Source: Nocardioidaceae bacterium (GTDB lineage Bacteria; Actinomycetota; Actinomycetes; Propionibacteriales; Nocardioidaceae). Taken from it: a stretch of DNA of 9,727 nucleotides. The stretch is from NCBI GenBank assembly GCA_025965395.1, contig JAOPXA010000107.1, positions 1 to 9,727 on the forward strand, in the 5' to 3' direction. A program made the position numbers and the translations under genes. The notes beneath the pieces are model-generated. The model made no database searches, was not told where the DNA came from, and worked only from the letters and a program-made list of their open reading frames with translations. This document shows, piece by piece, positions 1 through 7,179 of this stretch; position 1 is the stretch's first letter, and each line of letters starts with the position of its first letter.

Positions 1-798
1 GGCTACGACAACCCGGTGATCGTGCAGTATTTCCACCAACTGTTCGCCGCGCTGCATCTCGACTTCGGCCAGTCCGTGTCGCGAGGCCAGTCGGTGACGT
101 CCTTGCTGGCGGAGAACTTCCCGCCGACCTTGGCGCTCACCACCATGGCGTTGTTCTTCACCGTGGTGATCGGCGGAACACTCGCCTTCGTCTCGACGTA
201 TGTCGGATGGCGGCCGCTCCGCTCGTTCCTCCAGCGACTTCCCGCCGTCGGTGTGTCCTTCCCCGCGTTCTGGGTGGGTCTGCTGTTGATCCAGCTGTTC
301 TCGTTCTCCCTCGGTTGGTTCCCTGCCACGGGATCCGAAGGATTCTCGTCGCTGGTGCTCCCGGCGTTGACGATGGCGCTCCCGACGGCGGGCATGCTCG
401 CCCAGGTGCTCATCCGTGGTCTCGAGGACACGTTGAGTCAGGCGCACATCGCCACGGCGCGCGCCAAGGGGTTGTCGCGTCTGGCCATTCATACCAAGCA
501 CGCACTCAAGAACGCCTCGCTTCCCGCGCTGACGATCTTGGGAGTCTTGGTGGGCCTGACGGTCACCAATGCCGTCGTGGCCGAGACGGTCTTCTCTCGC
601 CTGGGGATCGGCCGGCTTGCCCAGCAGGCGGTCCTCGCCCAAGACATCCCTCTCGTGCAAGGCATCGTCGTCCTCGCCGCCGCCATCTTTGTCTTCGTCA
701 ACCTCGCCGTCGACCTGATCTACCCGCTCCTCGACCCGCGGGTGCTTCAGCACACCGCGACGCGCAAGTCCCTTCCCGTGGAGGTCCCGGTCTCATGA
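1..798 (+). CDS. DppB/OppB-type ABC importer permease (5' end missing)
   Basis: Inner-membrane permease of a peptide/nickel/opine-type ABC importer; it forms half of the transmembrane channel. The frame is open from base 1 (Gly-Tyr-Asp-Asn-Pro), so the GTG at 16 is internal and the real start lies upstream. Some 50-70 N-terminal residues are probably missing compared with the usual ~310-330. Visible family marks are the periplasmic stretch LDFGQSV, the EAA loop that docks on the ATPase (ATARAKG at nt 451-471, followed by HALKNASLP), and the ETVFSRLGIGRL segment. Hydrophobic segments run at roughly nt 130-200, 255-310, 350-415, 520-590 and 655-730. The stop overlaps the next start by ATGA. The family is certain; the substrate is not (peptides, glutathione, nickel, opines and aminocarboxylates are all known for this family). 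Confidence 0.93.
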   Translation, partial: GYDNPVIVQYFHQLFAALHLDFGQSVSRGQSVTSLLAENFPPTLALTTMALFFTVVIGGTLAFVSTYVGWRPLRSFLQRLPAVGVSFPAFWVGLLLIQLFSFSLGWFPATGSEGFSSLVLPALTMALPTAGMLAQVLIRGLEDTLSQAHIATARAKGLSRLAIHTKHALKNASLPALTILGVLVGLTVTNAVVAETVFSRLGIGRLAQQAVLAQDIPLVQGIVVLAAAIFVFVNLAVDLIYPLLDPRVLQHTATRKSLPVEVPVS

Positions 799-1694
799 GT
801 CTTGCCAGCATCGATCCCACGCTCATCGCGAGCACTCCGGTCCCGGTCGAACGCGATCGCACCTCCAACCGCGGACGTCAGACACGGCGTGAACTTCTGC
901 GCCGTCCCGGATTTCTCATCGCCGTGACGTATGTGGTCCTCGTCGGGCTCACCGCATTGGTGCCGAGCCTGTTCACGTCTCGCGACCCCAACGCAACGGT
1001 GCCGAAGGAAAAGCTCCTCGCACCCAGCTGGTCGCACCTTTTCGGCACTGATGAGCTAGGTCGCGACCTCTTCACCCGCATGGTGCACGGCAGCGCCCTC
1101 TCGATCGGTGCCGTTCTCATCTCGGTCGGTCTTGCCGTCACTGTCGGCCTGCTGATCGGGGTCGTGTCCGGCTACGCAGGCGGCTGGCTCGATGGCCTGC
1201 TGATGCGCTTCGTCGACGTCATGCTGGCCATCCCCGCGCTGCTCCTCGCACTCGCGATCGTCACCGCCCTGGGTTTTGGCACCGTCAACGTCGCCATCGC
1301 GGTTGGTGTGGGTCTGACCCCGGGGTTCGCGCGGATCACCCGCGCTGAGGTGCTGAGGGTCAAGACCCTTCCGTATGTGGAGGCTGCTCGGTCGACGGGT
1401 GCGGGGCAGTTCCGCGTCTTGCGTCGCCATGTGTTGCCCAACTCGTGGGGCCCGGTCGTGGTCCTCGCGGTACTCGACATCGGCACGGCGATCCTCGCGG
1501 TCTCGTCCCTTTCCTTCCTGGGCTTCGGCGCCCCGCCACCGCAGTCAGAGTGGGGCTCGCTGATCTCGTCCGGACGTACGTATCTCGTGACGTCACCGTG
1601 GCTCACGTTGCTCCCGGGCCTCGCCGTCGGCGCGGTGGTCTACTCCCTCAATCACATCGGCAAGACCTTCGAGGAGATCCAGAGATGGCACTGA
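795..1694 (+). CDS. DppC/OppC-type ABC importer permease
   Basis: Second transmembrane subunit of the importer, 299 residues, normal for the family. The ATG at 795 overlaps the previous stop (ATGA) and has GGAGG at 780-784, 10 nt upstream; longer in-frame extensions would run back through the previous gene and are rejected. The N-terminus is a ~35-residue cytoplasmic leader, then the first helix (about residues 40-60). HLFGTDELGRDLFTRMVHG (81-99) is the classic OppC/DppC segment, followed by helices near 103-125, 135-160 and 163-178. The EAA loop is EAARSTGAGQFRVLRRHVLP (196-215), and SFLGFGAPPPQSEWG (240-254) is typical of the family. It should pair with the upstream permease and the fused ATPase downstream, whose start it overlaps by 10 bp. 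Confidence 0.96.
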   Translation: MSLASIDPTLIASTPVPVERDRTSNRGRQTRRELLRRPGFLIAVTYVVLVGLTALVPSLFTSRDPNATVPKEKLLAPSWSHLFGTDELGRDLFTRMVHGSALSIGAVLISVGLAVTVGLLIGVVSGYAGGWLDGLLMRFVDVMLAIPALLLALAIVTALGFGTVNVAIAVGVGLTPGFARITRAEVLRVKTLPYVEAARSTGAGQFRVLRRHVLPNSWGPVVVLAVLDIGTAILAVSSLSFLGFGAPPPQSEWGSLISSGRTYLVTSPWLTLLPGLAVGAVVYSLNHIGKTFEEIQRWH

Positions 1695-3352
1695 CCTTCA
1701 CCCCCCAGCCTCCCGTGCTGCAGGCCACGGGCACCCCGGTCCTCGAGATCGAGGACCTGTCCGTCGGCTTCGGCCCTAAGGGTCGCGAGCGCATCGTCGT
1801 CGAGAATCTCTCGCTGACGGTGCAGCCTGGCCAGGTCGTGGCCCTGGTCGGAGAGTCCGGCTCTGGCAAGTCCACGACGGCCCATGCGGCACTTGGTCTC
1901 CTGCCCGCGGGCGGCCGGATTGTCGGCGGTCGCATCATCCTGGGCGGCCATGACGTGACGCGCGCCGACGACAAGACGTTCCGCCAGCACCGCGGTCCGC
2001 TTGTCGGGCTGGTCCCGCAGGACCCCATGGTCGCGCTCAACCCGACCCTCAGGGTGGGTGAGCAGGTCGCCGAGGCGATCCGTCGACGTGGTGTGCCGAA
2101 GCGATCCGTCCCGGTCGAGGTGGCGGCCGTTCTCACGCGAGCAGGGCTCGACAACCCCGAGGTCCGTGCGCGTCAATATCCTCACGAGCTGTCGGGAGGC
2201 CAGCGTCAGCGGGTCCTGATCGCGATCGCCCTGGCAGGCAAGCCGCGCCTCCTGGTTGCCGACGAGCCGACCAGTGCTCTCGACGCAACCGTCCAGCGTC
2301 GGGTCCTCGACCACCTCGACCGGCTCGTCGCCGAATCACATACGTCACTGCTGCTCATCACCCACGACCTGGGTGTGGCAGTCGATCGGGCTGACCACCT
2401 CATCGTGATGTCGCAGGGACGCATCGTCGAGGAAGGCGTGCCCAAGGCCGTCGTCGCTTCGCCGCAGCACCCCTACACGCAACGGCTCTTGGAGGCGGCC
2501 CCCGGACTCGGGCGCAAGCGTCGTCCTGCGCCGCTGCCGCCCGTCGACGATGTCGTGCTGCGGTTCGAAGGTGTCACCAAGGACTTCACGTCGCGCAGCG
2601 GATTTGGAACACGGCACCAGGCACGCGTGCTCGACGACCTGACGCTCGACGTGCATCGTGGTCGCACGCTTGCCCTCGTGGGCGAGTCCGGCTCGGGCAA
2701 GACGACCGCCTTGCGGATCGCGATGGGGCTCGAGCGCCCCACTGCGGGCCGCGTCCTGTTTGACGGTGTTGATGTCGCGTCGAGTGATCGCAAGGAGCTT
2801 CGTGCCCTGCGCCGTCGCTTCCAGTTCGTGCACCAGAATCCCTTTGCCGCGCTCGACCCGCGCTTCACGATCCGCGACCTGATTGCCGAGCCGCTCGACT
2901 CTTTCGGCATTGGTGACCGCAAGTCACGAACCGCGACCGTCAGCAAACTGCTCGATCAGGTCGCTCTGCCAGCGAGCTATCTGGATCGGCGGTCGAACGA
3001 GCTGTCGGGTGGCCAGCGACAGCGGGTCGCCATTGCCCGAGCGCTTGCCTTGGAACCGGAGCTGTTGCTGCTCGACGAGCCGGTGTCGGCCCTTGACGTC
3101 TCGGTGCAGGCGCAGATCCTCGACCTCCTGGTCGACCTGCAGCGCGCGCTCGGACTCACCTACGTGTTGGTGTCGCACGACCTCGCCGTCGTGGCGGAGG
3201 TATCGCACCAGCTCGCGGTCCTTGATGGTGGTCGGATCGTCGAGATCGGTCCCACCGAGGAGGTCTTCGCCAGGCCTCAGCACGCGCTGACGCGTGCGTT
3301 GCTGGAGGCGGTGCCGGGGCTCCGGGCCACCGAGACGGAGGTACGCGGATGA
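1685..3352 (+). CDS. Fused double-ATPase of a dipeptide/oligopeptide-type ABC importer
   Basis: Cytoplasmic motor of the importer, 555 residues. Two complete ABC domains (DppD-like and DppF-like) are joined in one chain, as in E. coli GsiA of the glutathione importer. Domain 1: Walker A GESGSGKS 56-63, Q-loop Q112, signature LSGGQ 169-173, Walker B ending DEP with E194, switch H227, and the OppD C-terminal mark PQHPYTQRLLEAAPG near 260-274. Domain 2: Walker A GESGSGKT 333-340, Q-loop Q384, signature LSGGQ 440-444, Walker B LLLLDEP 460-466, switch H498. Both sites keep all catalytic residues, so both should hydrolyse ATP. In domain 2 the usual HPYT is replaced by HALT. The start at 1685 has AGGAG at 1672-1676; the open frame upstream is inside the permease gene. 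The stop overlaps the next start by ATGA. Confidence 0.96.
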   Translation: MALTFTPQPPVLQATGTPVLEIEDLSVGFGPKGRERIVVENLSLTVQPGQVVALVGESGSGKSTTAHAALGLLPAGGRIVGGRIILGGHDVTRADDKTFRQHRGPLVGLVPQDPMVALNPTLRVGEQVAEAIRRRGVPKRSVPVEVAAVLTRAGLDNPEVRARQYPHELSGGQRQRVLIAIALAGKPRLLVADEPTSALDATVQRRVLDHLDRLVAESHTSLLLITHDLGVAVDRADHLIVMSQGRIVEEGVPKAVVASPQHPYTQRLLEAAPGLGRKRRPAPLPPVDDVVLRFEGVTKDFTSRSGFGTRHQARVLDDLTLDVHRGRTLALVGESGSGKTTALRIAMGLERPTAGRVLFDGVDVASSDRKELRALRRRFQFVHQNPFAALDPRFTIRDLIAEPLDSFGIGDRKSRTATVSKLLDQVALPASYLDRRSNELSGGQRQRVAIARALALEPELLLLDEPVSALDVSVQAQILDLLVDLQRALGLTYVLVSHDLAVVAEVSHQLAVLDGGRIVEIGPTEEVFARPQHALTRALLEAVPGLRATETEVRG

Positions 3353-4341
3353 CTCGCTATGTCGTCATTGGCGCAGGTGCGTTGGGCGGCTTGCTGGCTG
3401 CTGAGCTGCACGACACCGGCCTGAGCTCGGTGCTGGTTGCTCGCGGTGCACACGGGGAGGCCATCGCGTCGTACGGTCTGCGCGTGCGCCGCCCGCACGC
3501 CACTGATGTCATCGAGGTGCCGGTGGTCTCCGGACCCGACGATCTGGAGCTTCAGCCGGACGATGTGCTCGTGCTTGCGGTCAAGACTCAGGACGTCGAA
3601 GAGGTCCTTCGTACCTGGTCGTGGCTCCCGGTCGCGGGCGGCGGAGTCGCGGCCGATCTACCGGTGTTGACCTTGCAGAATGGGCTCGCGACCGAGGAGG
3701 CCGTGCTGCGCCGGTTCGGCGAGGTCTACGCAGCTACGGCGTGGATCGCGGTGAGCCACCTGACTCCCGGCGAGATTGTCAGCCCGAGCTGGCCGTCCGT
3801 CGGCGTCATCTGGTTGGGCCGCCACCACGGCGGCACCGACGAGCGGGCCGAGCAGATCGCGGGCGATCTGCGGCACGCGCGCTTCGCGGCGACGGCAGTG
3901 CCTGATGTTGCTCGTTGGAAGGCGCACAAGCTGCGCGGCAACATCGTCAACGGACTGGACCTCTTCGCTGGCAACGAGGCCGATCTCCTTGAAGCGGGCC
4001 GGTTGCTGCTCGCGGAGCTCGATGACGTCTACGCCGCGGCCGGCATTGACCCCGTGGATCCCGAAGCCGAAGGCATCGAGCTTCCACCGTTGAAGATCGA
4101 TGCCGTTCCCGGGCACGAGATCCATCGCCGTTCGACGTGGCAGAGCTTCGCCCGCGGTGCCGGCTCCGAGGTCGACTACCTCAACGGCGAGATCGTGCTG
4201 CTGGGCCGCCGCCACGGTGTTCCGACACCTGTCAACGAGTCGCTCCAACGCGTCCTTGGTGCACGATCTGCCTCCACGTCGTCAACCGAACCTATCGACG
4301 TACGCGTGTTGCTCGACGCAGCACTTCTCCCCACTCCCTAA
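3349..4341 (+). CDS. Ketopantoate reductase family (PanE/ApbA-like) oxidoreductase
   Basis: NAD(P)H-dependent 2-oxoacid reductase family, 330 residues, slightly longer than PanE (~300). The N-terminal Rossmann fold has GAGALG at 8-13. K79 follows a hydrophobic strand (VLVLAVK), QNG is at 110-112, the likely catalytic lysine is K194 (KLRGNIVNGL), and the C-terminal substrate helix carries E274 and N279 (SEVDYLNGEI). These match the conserved residues of ketopantoate reductases. True PanE reduces 2-dehydropantoate to pantoate for coenzyme A synthesis. Its place inside a transporter/oxidase operon argues instead for a catabolic paralogue acting on another 2-oxo or 2-hydroxy acid (inference). The start overlaps the preceding stop by ATGA, with GGAGG at 3337-3341. 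No panE symbol is given because the function is unproven. Confidence 0.88.
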   Translation: MTRYVVIGAGALGGLLAAELHDTGLSSVLVARGAHGEAIASYGLRVRRPHATDVIEVPVVSGPDDLELQPDDVLVLAVKTQDVEEVLRTWSWLPVAGGGVAADLPVLTLQNGLATEEAVLRRFGEVYAATAWIAVSHLTPGEIVSPSWPSVGVIWLGRHHGGTDERAEQIAGDLRHARFAATAVPDVARWKAHKLRGNIVNGLDLFAGNEADLLEAGRLLLAELDDVYAAAGIDPVDPEAEGIELPPLKIDAVPGHEIHRRSTWQSFARGAGSEVDYLNGEIVLLGRRHGVPTPVNESLQRVLGARSASTSSTEPIDVRVLLDAALLPTP

Positions 4342-4358
4342 GCCTCACCACACCCACC

Positions 4359-4365
4359 GGAAGGA
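4359..4365 (+). promoter_or_regulatory. Ribosome binding site of the rhodanese gene
   Basis: GGAAGGA, 8 nt before the ATG at 4374. It decides the start of the rhodanese, whose open frame extends another 79 codons back into the ketopantoate-reductase-like gene. The 32-bp gap (4342-4373) is the longest inside the operon and is too short to show a convincing promoter. Confidence 0.7.
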
Positions 4366-4373
4366 CCACCCTC

Positions 4374-4760
4374 ATGACCGAAACCACCACCATCGCCTGC
4401 GACCTCCCCGCGGCTCCCTCAACTACCCATGCCGCCGTGCTGGTGAGTCCCGCGATTGCCGCCCTGGCGGTCCAGGGAGGCGCGCGCTTCATCGACGTCC
4501 GCAGCGACGGGTTCCGCGCGCGCACGGGCGGCCTTCCTCAGGCCGAGATCGTCGCCAAGGACCGCCTCGCCGAAGCATTCGCCGACACGTCTGACACCCG
4601 CCCGGTGGTCGTGATCTGTGGCTCGATCAATGGATCGGGACCGGTTGCCGAGCAGCTTGTCGCGAGTGGCTTCGGCAACGTCGTGCACGTTGACGGAGGC
4701 TTCGCCGCATGGAAGGACGCCGGGCTCCTGACCACACCGGCCACGGATCCCGACGCATGA
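4374..4760 (+). CDS. Single-domain rhodanese-like sulfurtransferase
   Basis: Small cytoplasmic protein of 128 residues, a typical length for a single rhodanese domain. Visible family elements are FIDVRSDGFRA (39-49, the usual FIDVR strand), a hydrophobic strand ending in the putative catalytic cysteine C82 (VVVIC), and the C-terminal mark VVHVDGGFAAW (103-113). Rhodaneses carry sulfur as a cysteine persulfide, for example from thiosulfate or a persulfidic donor to an acceptor. The active loop is C-G-S-I-N-G-S-G. It lacks the arginines common in CRSGxRS-type loops, and the usual GHIPGA stretch is replaced by GGLPQAE. The donor may therefore differ, or the protein may act as a sensor or sulfur trap (inference). 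It has a good ribosome binding site and its stop overlaps the next start by ATGA, so it is co-translated with the oxidase. Confidence 0.87.
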   Translation: MTETTTIACDLPAAPSTTHAAVLVSPAIAALAVQGGARFIDVRSDGFRARTGGLPQAEIVAKDRLAEAFADTSDTRPVVVICGSINGSGPVAEQLVASGFGNVVHVDGGFAAWKDAGLLTTPATDPDA

Positions 4761-6124
4761 CGGTTGCGACGCATTCCTCGTTCGACGAGCTGACGCACGA
4801 GCTTGGCGACTGGTCCATTGCGCGTAGCGATCTCGATGCCGCAAGCCGCGACCGCTCGGGCTCTCAGGGCGACGGCTCTGCCGACCTCGTCGTTCGCGCG
4901 GGCTCGGTCGAGGAGGTGCAGGCGACGTTGAGGTTCGCCCATACGCACGGTATTCCTGTCGTGCCTCGTGGCGCTGGCAGCGGCGTGGCCGGGGGAGCGG
5001 TGGCTCATCCGGGAAGCATCGTCCTTGACCTCTCGCGCCTCGATCGGATCATCGAGATCAGGCGCGACGACCAGGTTGCCGTCGTCGAGCCGGGGGTCAT
5101 CACGGCGGCGCTCGACGCCGAGGCCGGCCTGCACGGACTCTTCTACGCGCCCGATCCGGGCAGTGTGAGCATCTCCACGATCGGCGGCAACATCGCGACC
5201 AACGCAGGTGGATTGCGGGGCGCAAAGTATGGCGTCACACGCGACTCGGTGCTTTCGCTCGACGTCGTGCTCGCCGACGGCCGACTCGTGACGGTGGGGC
5301 GCGAGACCTTGAAACGCGTCACAGGCTACGACCTGCTCGGGTTGTTCGTCGGGTCAGAAGGCACGTTGGGTGTCGTCGTACGCGCCACGCTTCGCTTGCT
5401 GCCGAGACCCGTTGCGGTGAGCACGGTGGCGGCATATTTCGCCACGATCGACGATGCCGCAGAGGCGGCCATCGCGGTGCGGGCATCGGGTGTGCGGCCA
5501 GTCGCTCTAGAGATCGTCGATGGCCCCACGTTGGCCGCGATCGATGCGCTCGACGGCACGCGCTTGCGGGACCGCGGAGAGGCGTTTTTGATCGCGCAGA
5601 CCGATGGGTATGCAGCGGGGATCGAGGCAGCGGTCATCGTCGATGTCCTCGCGCCGCTCGCCACCTACGTCGAGGCGTCGGACGACCCGGTCGAAGGTGC
5701 ACGATTGATGACTGCTCGGCGCAATGCGCTTCCGGCACTCGAGGTCATCGGGAGGGCAGTGATCGAGGACATCGCGGTGCCGCCATCGCGCTTGGCGGAG
5801 GCCGTGCGCGGGATCCACGAAATCGCTGCACGGACGGGTGCCCAGATCTTCGTCTTCGCTCATGCCGGCGACGGCAACATTCATCCGATCGTCGTGGTCG
5901 ACCACGGTGTCGAGGTTCTGCCCCCCTACGTGGCGCGTGCCGTCGACGAGATCTTCGCTCTGGCGCTGCGGCTTGGCGGGACCTTGACGGGTGAGCACGG
6001 CATCGGGCTGCTCAAGCGTGACTGGGTGGCGCGTGAGGTCGGCAGTGACATCGATGCCCTCCAGCACGCCCTCAAGAACCTGCTCGACCCCACCGGGATC
6101 CTCAACCCCGGCAAGGCCATCTGA
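4757..6124 (+). CDS. GlcD-type FAD-linked 2-hydroxyacid oxidase/dehydrogenase
   Basis: Flavoprotein of the FAD-binding PCMH / FAD-oxidase-C family (glycolate oxidase GlcD, D-lactate dehydrogenase), 455 residues, normal length. The FAD-binding half includes VPRGAGSGVAGGA (69-81), DPGSVSISTIGGNIATNAGG (133-152) and GYDLLGLFVGSEGTLG (190-205). The C-terminal substrate domain has the metal/substrate histidine motifs HAGDGNIHP (369-377) and GEHGIG (412-417), and the usual end DPTGILNPGK (444-453). It should oxidise a 2-hydroxyacid to a 2-oxoacid and pass electrons to an acceptor; no GlcE/GlcF partners are visible here. The ATG at 4757 overlaps the rhodanese stop (ATGA); the 16 codons of open frame upstream lie in the rhodanese. 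The exact hydroxyacid is unknown. Confidence 0.92.
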   Translation: MTVATHSSFDELTHELGDWSIARSDLDAASRDRSGSQGDGSADLVVRAGSVEEVQATLRFAHTHGIPVVPRGAGSGVAGGAVAHPGSIVLDLSRLDRIIEIRRDDQVAVVEPGVITAALDAEAGLHGLFYAPDPGSVSISTIGGNIATNAGGLRGAKYGVTRDSVLSLDVVLADGRLVTVGRETLKRVTGYDLLGLFVGSEGTLGVVVRATLRLLPRPVAVSTVAAYFATIDDAAEAAIAVRASGVRPVALEIVDGPTLAAIDALDGTRLRDRGEAFLIAQTDGYAAGIEAAVIVDVLAPLATYVEASDDPVEGARLMTARRNALPALEVIGRAVIEDIAVPPSRLAEAVRGIHEIAARTGAQIFVFAHAGDGNIHPIVVVDHGVEVLPPYVARAVDEIFALALRLGGTLTGEHGIGLLKRDWVAREVGSDIDALQHALKNLLDPTGILNPGKAI

Positions 6125-6127
6125 ACC

Positions 6128-6151
6128 ATGAAGGAGCTGATCCAGCCATGA
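6128..6151 (+). other. Possible seven-residue micro-ORF covering a ribosome binding site
   Basis: An ATG three bases after the oxidase stop reads MKELIQP and ends in a TGA that overlaps the FMN reductase ATG as ATGA. The same bases hold AAGGAG (6131-6136), the likely ribosome binding site of the ATG at 6148 with an 11-nt gap. Either this is a coupling device or the ATG is fortuitous. It is too short to judge as a gene. Confidence 0.25.
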
Positions 6152-6645
6152 AGGTGTCGATCGTCGTCGGCAACCCCAAGCCTCGGTCCCGCACCTGGGA
6201 CGCCGCGCACCGTGTCGCCGCTGGACTGGGCGCGGACGAGGTGGTGGCGTTCGACCTGGCCGAGCTCGGGCCCGGACTGCTCGGGTGGGGAGACCCGGAC
6301 GTCGCGCATGCGGTGGCGGAAGTTGCTTCGAGCGACGTGGCGATCTTCGCGTCACCGACGTTCAAGGCGACCTACACCGGGCTGATCAAGCTGTTCCTCG
6401 ACCAGCTACCCGGTGCCATCGGCCTAGAGGGCGTGGTTGGTGTACCCCTGATGTTAGGAGGGAGCCCGGCACACTATCTAGCGGCGGAGCTGCACTTGAA
6501 GCCCGTCCTCGTCGAGGTGGGTGCCACCGTGCCGGCACCTGCGCTCTACCTGATCGACACGGCCGAGCAACCAGACGCCGTCGAGCAAGGGTGGCTGGAT
6601 CGGTGGGGACCGGTGATCCGTGCGGCCGTCGGAGTGGGCGTATGA
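6148..6645 (+). CDS. SsuE/MsuE-like NAD(P)H-dependent FMN reductase
   Basis: Flavodoxin-fold reductase, 165 residues, a little short for the family (~180-190). The phosphate-binding loop is GNPKPRSRT (8-16), and SPTFKATYTGLIKLFLDQLP (69-88) is the signature of the SsuE/MsuE branch (SPxYKASYSGLLK type). GVPLMLGGSPAHYLAAELHL (98-117) is the third typical stretch. Such enzymes reduce free FMN with NAD(P)H and feed FMNH2 to a partner monooxygenase, for example in alkanesulfonate desulfonation. The ATG at 6148 is preceded by AAGGAG; the gap to the oxidase is 23 bp and the stop overlaps the next start. No partner monooxygenase is in the window, so it is probably upstream of base 1 or elsewhere in the genome. 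Confidence 0.88.
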   Translation: MKVSIVVGNPKPRSRTWDAAHRVAAGLGADEVVAFDLAELGPGLLGWGDPDVAHAVAEVASSDVAIFASPTFKATYTGLIKLFLDQLPGAIGLEGVVGVPLMLGGSPAHYLAAELHLKPVLVEVGATVPAPALYLIDTAEQPDAVEQGWLDRWGPVIRAAVGVGV

Positions 6646-7136
6646 GTGCGGTAGAGATTGACGACGAGGTGCTGCAGAAGTCGTTCCGCGCCGCGATGGG
6701 CAACGTTGCAGCGGCGGTGGCCGTCGTCACGACCTTCGATCAGGGCGAGCCGGTGGGGTCGACGGTGAGCGCGTTCGCCTCGCTGTCGATGGAGCCACCG
6801 ATGCTGCTCGTGTCGCTCGACAACCGCTCGTCGCTGCTCTCTCGGCTGCAGGTGGGCTCGGTGGTCGGTGTCAACGTGCTCGCGGCGCATCAGGATCAAA
6901 TCGGGCTGCGGTTTGCGCGGTCAGCTCCTGACAAGTTCGCGGACATCGCGTGGCGCGCCGAGGATGGCGCGCCGGGGCTCGTCGATCGGCATGCGTGGGT
7001 CGCGTTCGATGTGACGCAGTTCGTGGAGGCCGGGGACCACACCTTGGTCCTGGGGCGCGTCAAGGCTGCTGACACCTACGCGAATGCACCCCTCACCTAC
7101 TGGCAGCGGACGTTCGGGTCGCACCAGGTCTTCTAG
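6642..7136 (+). CDS. HpaC/NtaB-like flavin reductase (FMN-binding split barrel)
   Basis: Small flavin reductase of two-component monooxygenases, 164 residues, normal length. Family marks are FRAAMGNVAAAVAVVTT (15-31), GSTVSAFASLSMEPPMLLVS (39-58) with the flavin-binding S/T-A-F segment, NVLAAHQDQIGLRFA (78-92) and GDHTLVLGRV (131-140), which corresponds to the GDHxLFxGxV strand. It reduces FMN or FAD with NAD(P)H for a partner oxygenase such as nitrilotriacetate/EDTA or hydroxyphenylacetate monooxygenase. The start overlaps the preceding stop (GTATGA), with GGAG at 6631-6634. It is structurally unrelated to the SsuE-like reductase just before it, so the operon encodes two non-homologous flavin reductases. 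It is the last gene of the unit; 137 bp of non-coding DNA follow. Confidence 0.92.
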   Translation: MSAVEIDDEVLQKSFRAAMGNVAAAVAVVTTFDQGEPVGSTVSAFASLSMEPPMLLVSLDNRSSLLSRLQVGSVVGVNVLAAHQDQIGLRFARSAPDKFADIAWRAEDGAPGLVDRHAWVAFDVTQFVEAGDHTLVLGRVKAADTYANAPLTYWQRTFGSHQVF

Positions 7137-7144
7137 ACGCGCCA

Positions 7145-7156
7145 CTGAGCACTCAG
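7145..7156. repeat. Short inverted repeat after the operon
   Basis: CTGAG-CA-CTCAG, a 5-bp dyad 8 bp after the flavin reductase stop. No T-tract follows on either strand. It could be a small operator half-site pair or chance; its right arm overlaps the first TCAGGG repeat. Confidence 0.3.
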
Positions 7157-7179
7157 GGGACCGTCAGGGTGTTTCAGGG
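7153..7179 (+). promoter_or_regulatory. Three phased TCAGGG direct repeats upstream of the exporter genes
   Basis: TCAGGG occurs at 7153, 7164 and 7174, i.e. at 11- and 10-bp spacing, so all three lie on the same face of the helix. This is the layout of a tandem site for a response regulator or other activator, about 95-120 bp before the ATPase start. I see no clear -35/-10 pair; TTGTCC at 7182 is only a weak -35 candidate. The regulator is not in the window. Operator function is inference. Confidence 0.4.

Noticed and set aside
207..794. N-terminal extension of the second permease frame
   Set aside because: This stretch is the out-of-frame shadow of the first permease; the residues are Arg/Pro-rich with no membrane segments, and a good start with GGAGG lies at 795.
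1445..1684. 80-residue extension of the fused ATPase
   Set aside because: It overlaps the well-conserved end of the second permease and has no family resemblance; ATG 1685 with AGGAG upstream fits domain 1.
2587..2640. Break or frameshift between the two ATPase domains (two genes merged by error)
   Set aside because: The frame is continuous with no stop, the linker is short and plausible, and fused DppD-DppF-type ATPases are known.
6285..6641. 119-residue extension of the HpaC-like reductase frame
   Set aside because: It is the shadow of the FMN reductase gene; the normal family length starts at 6642.
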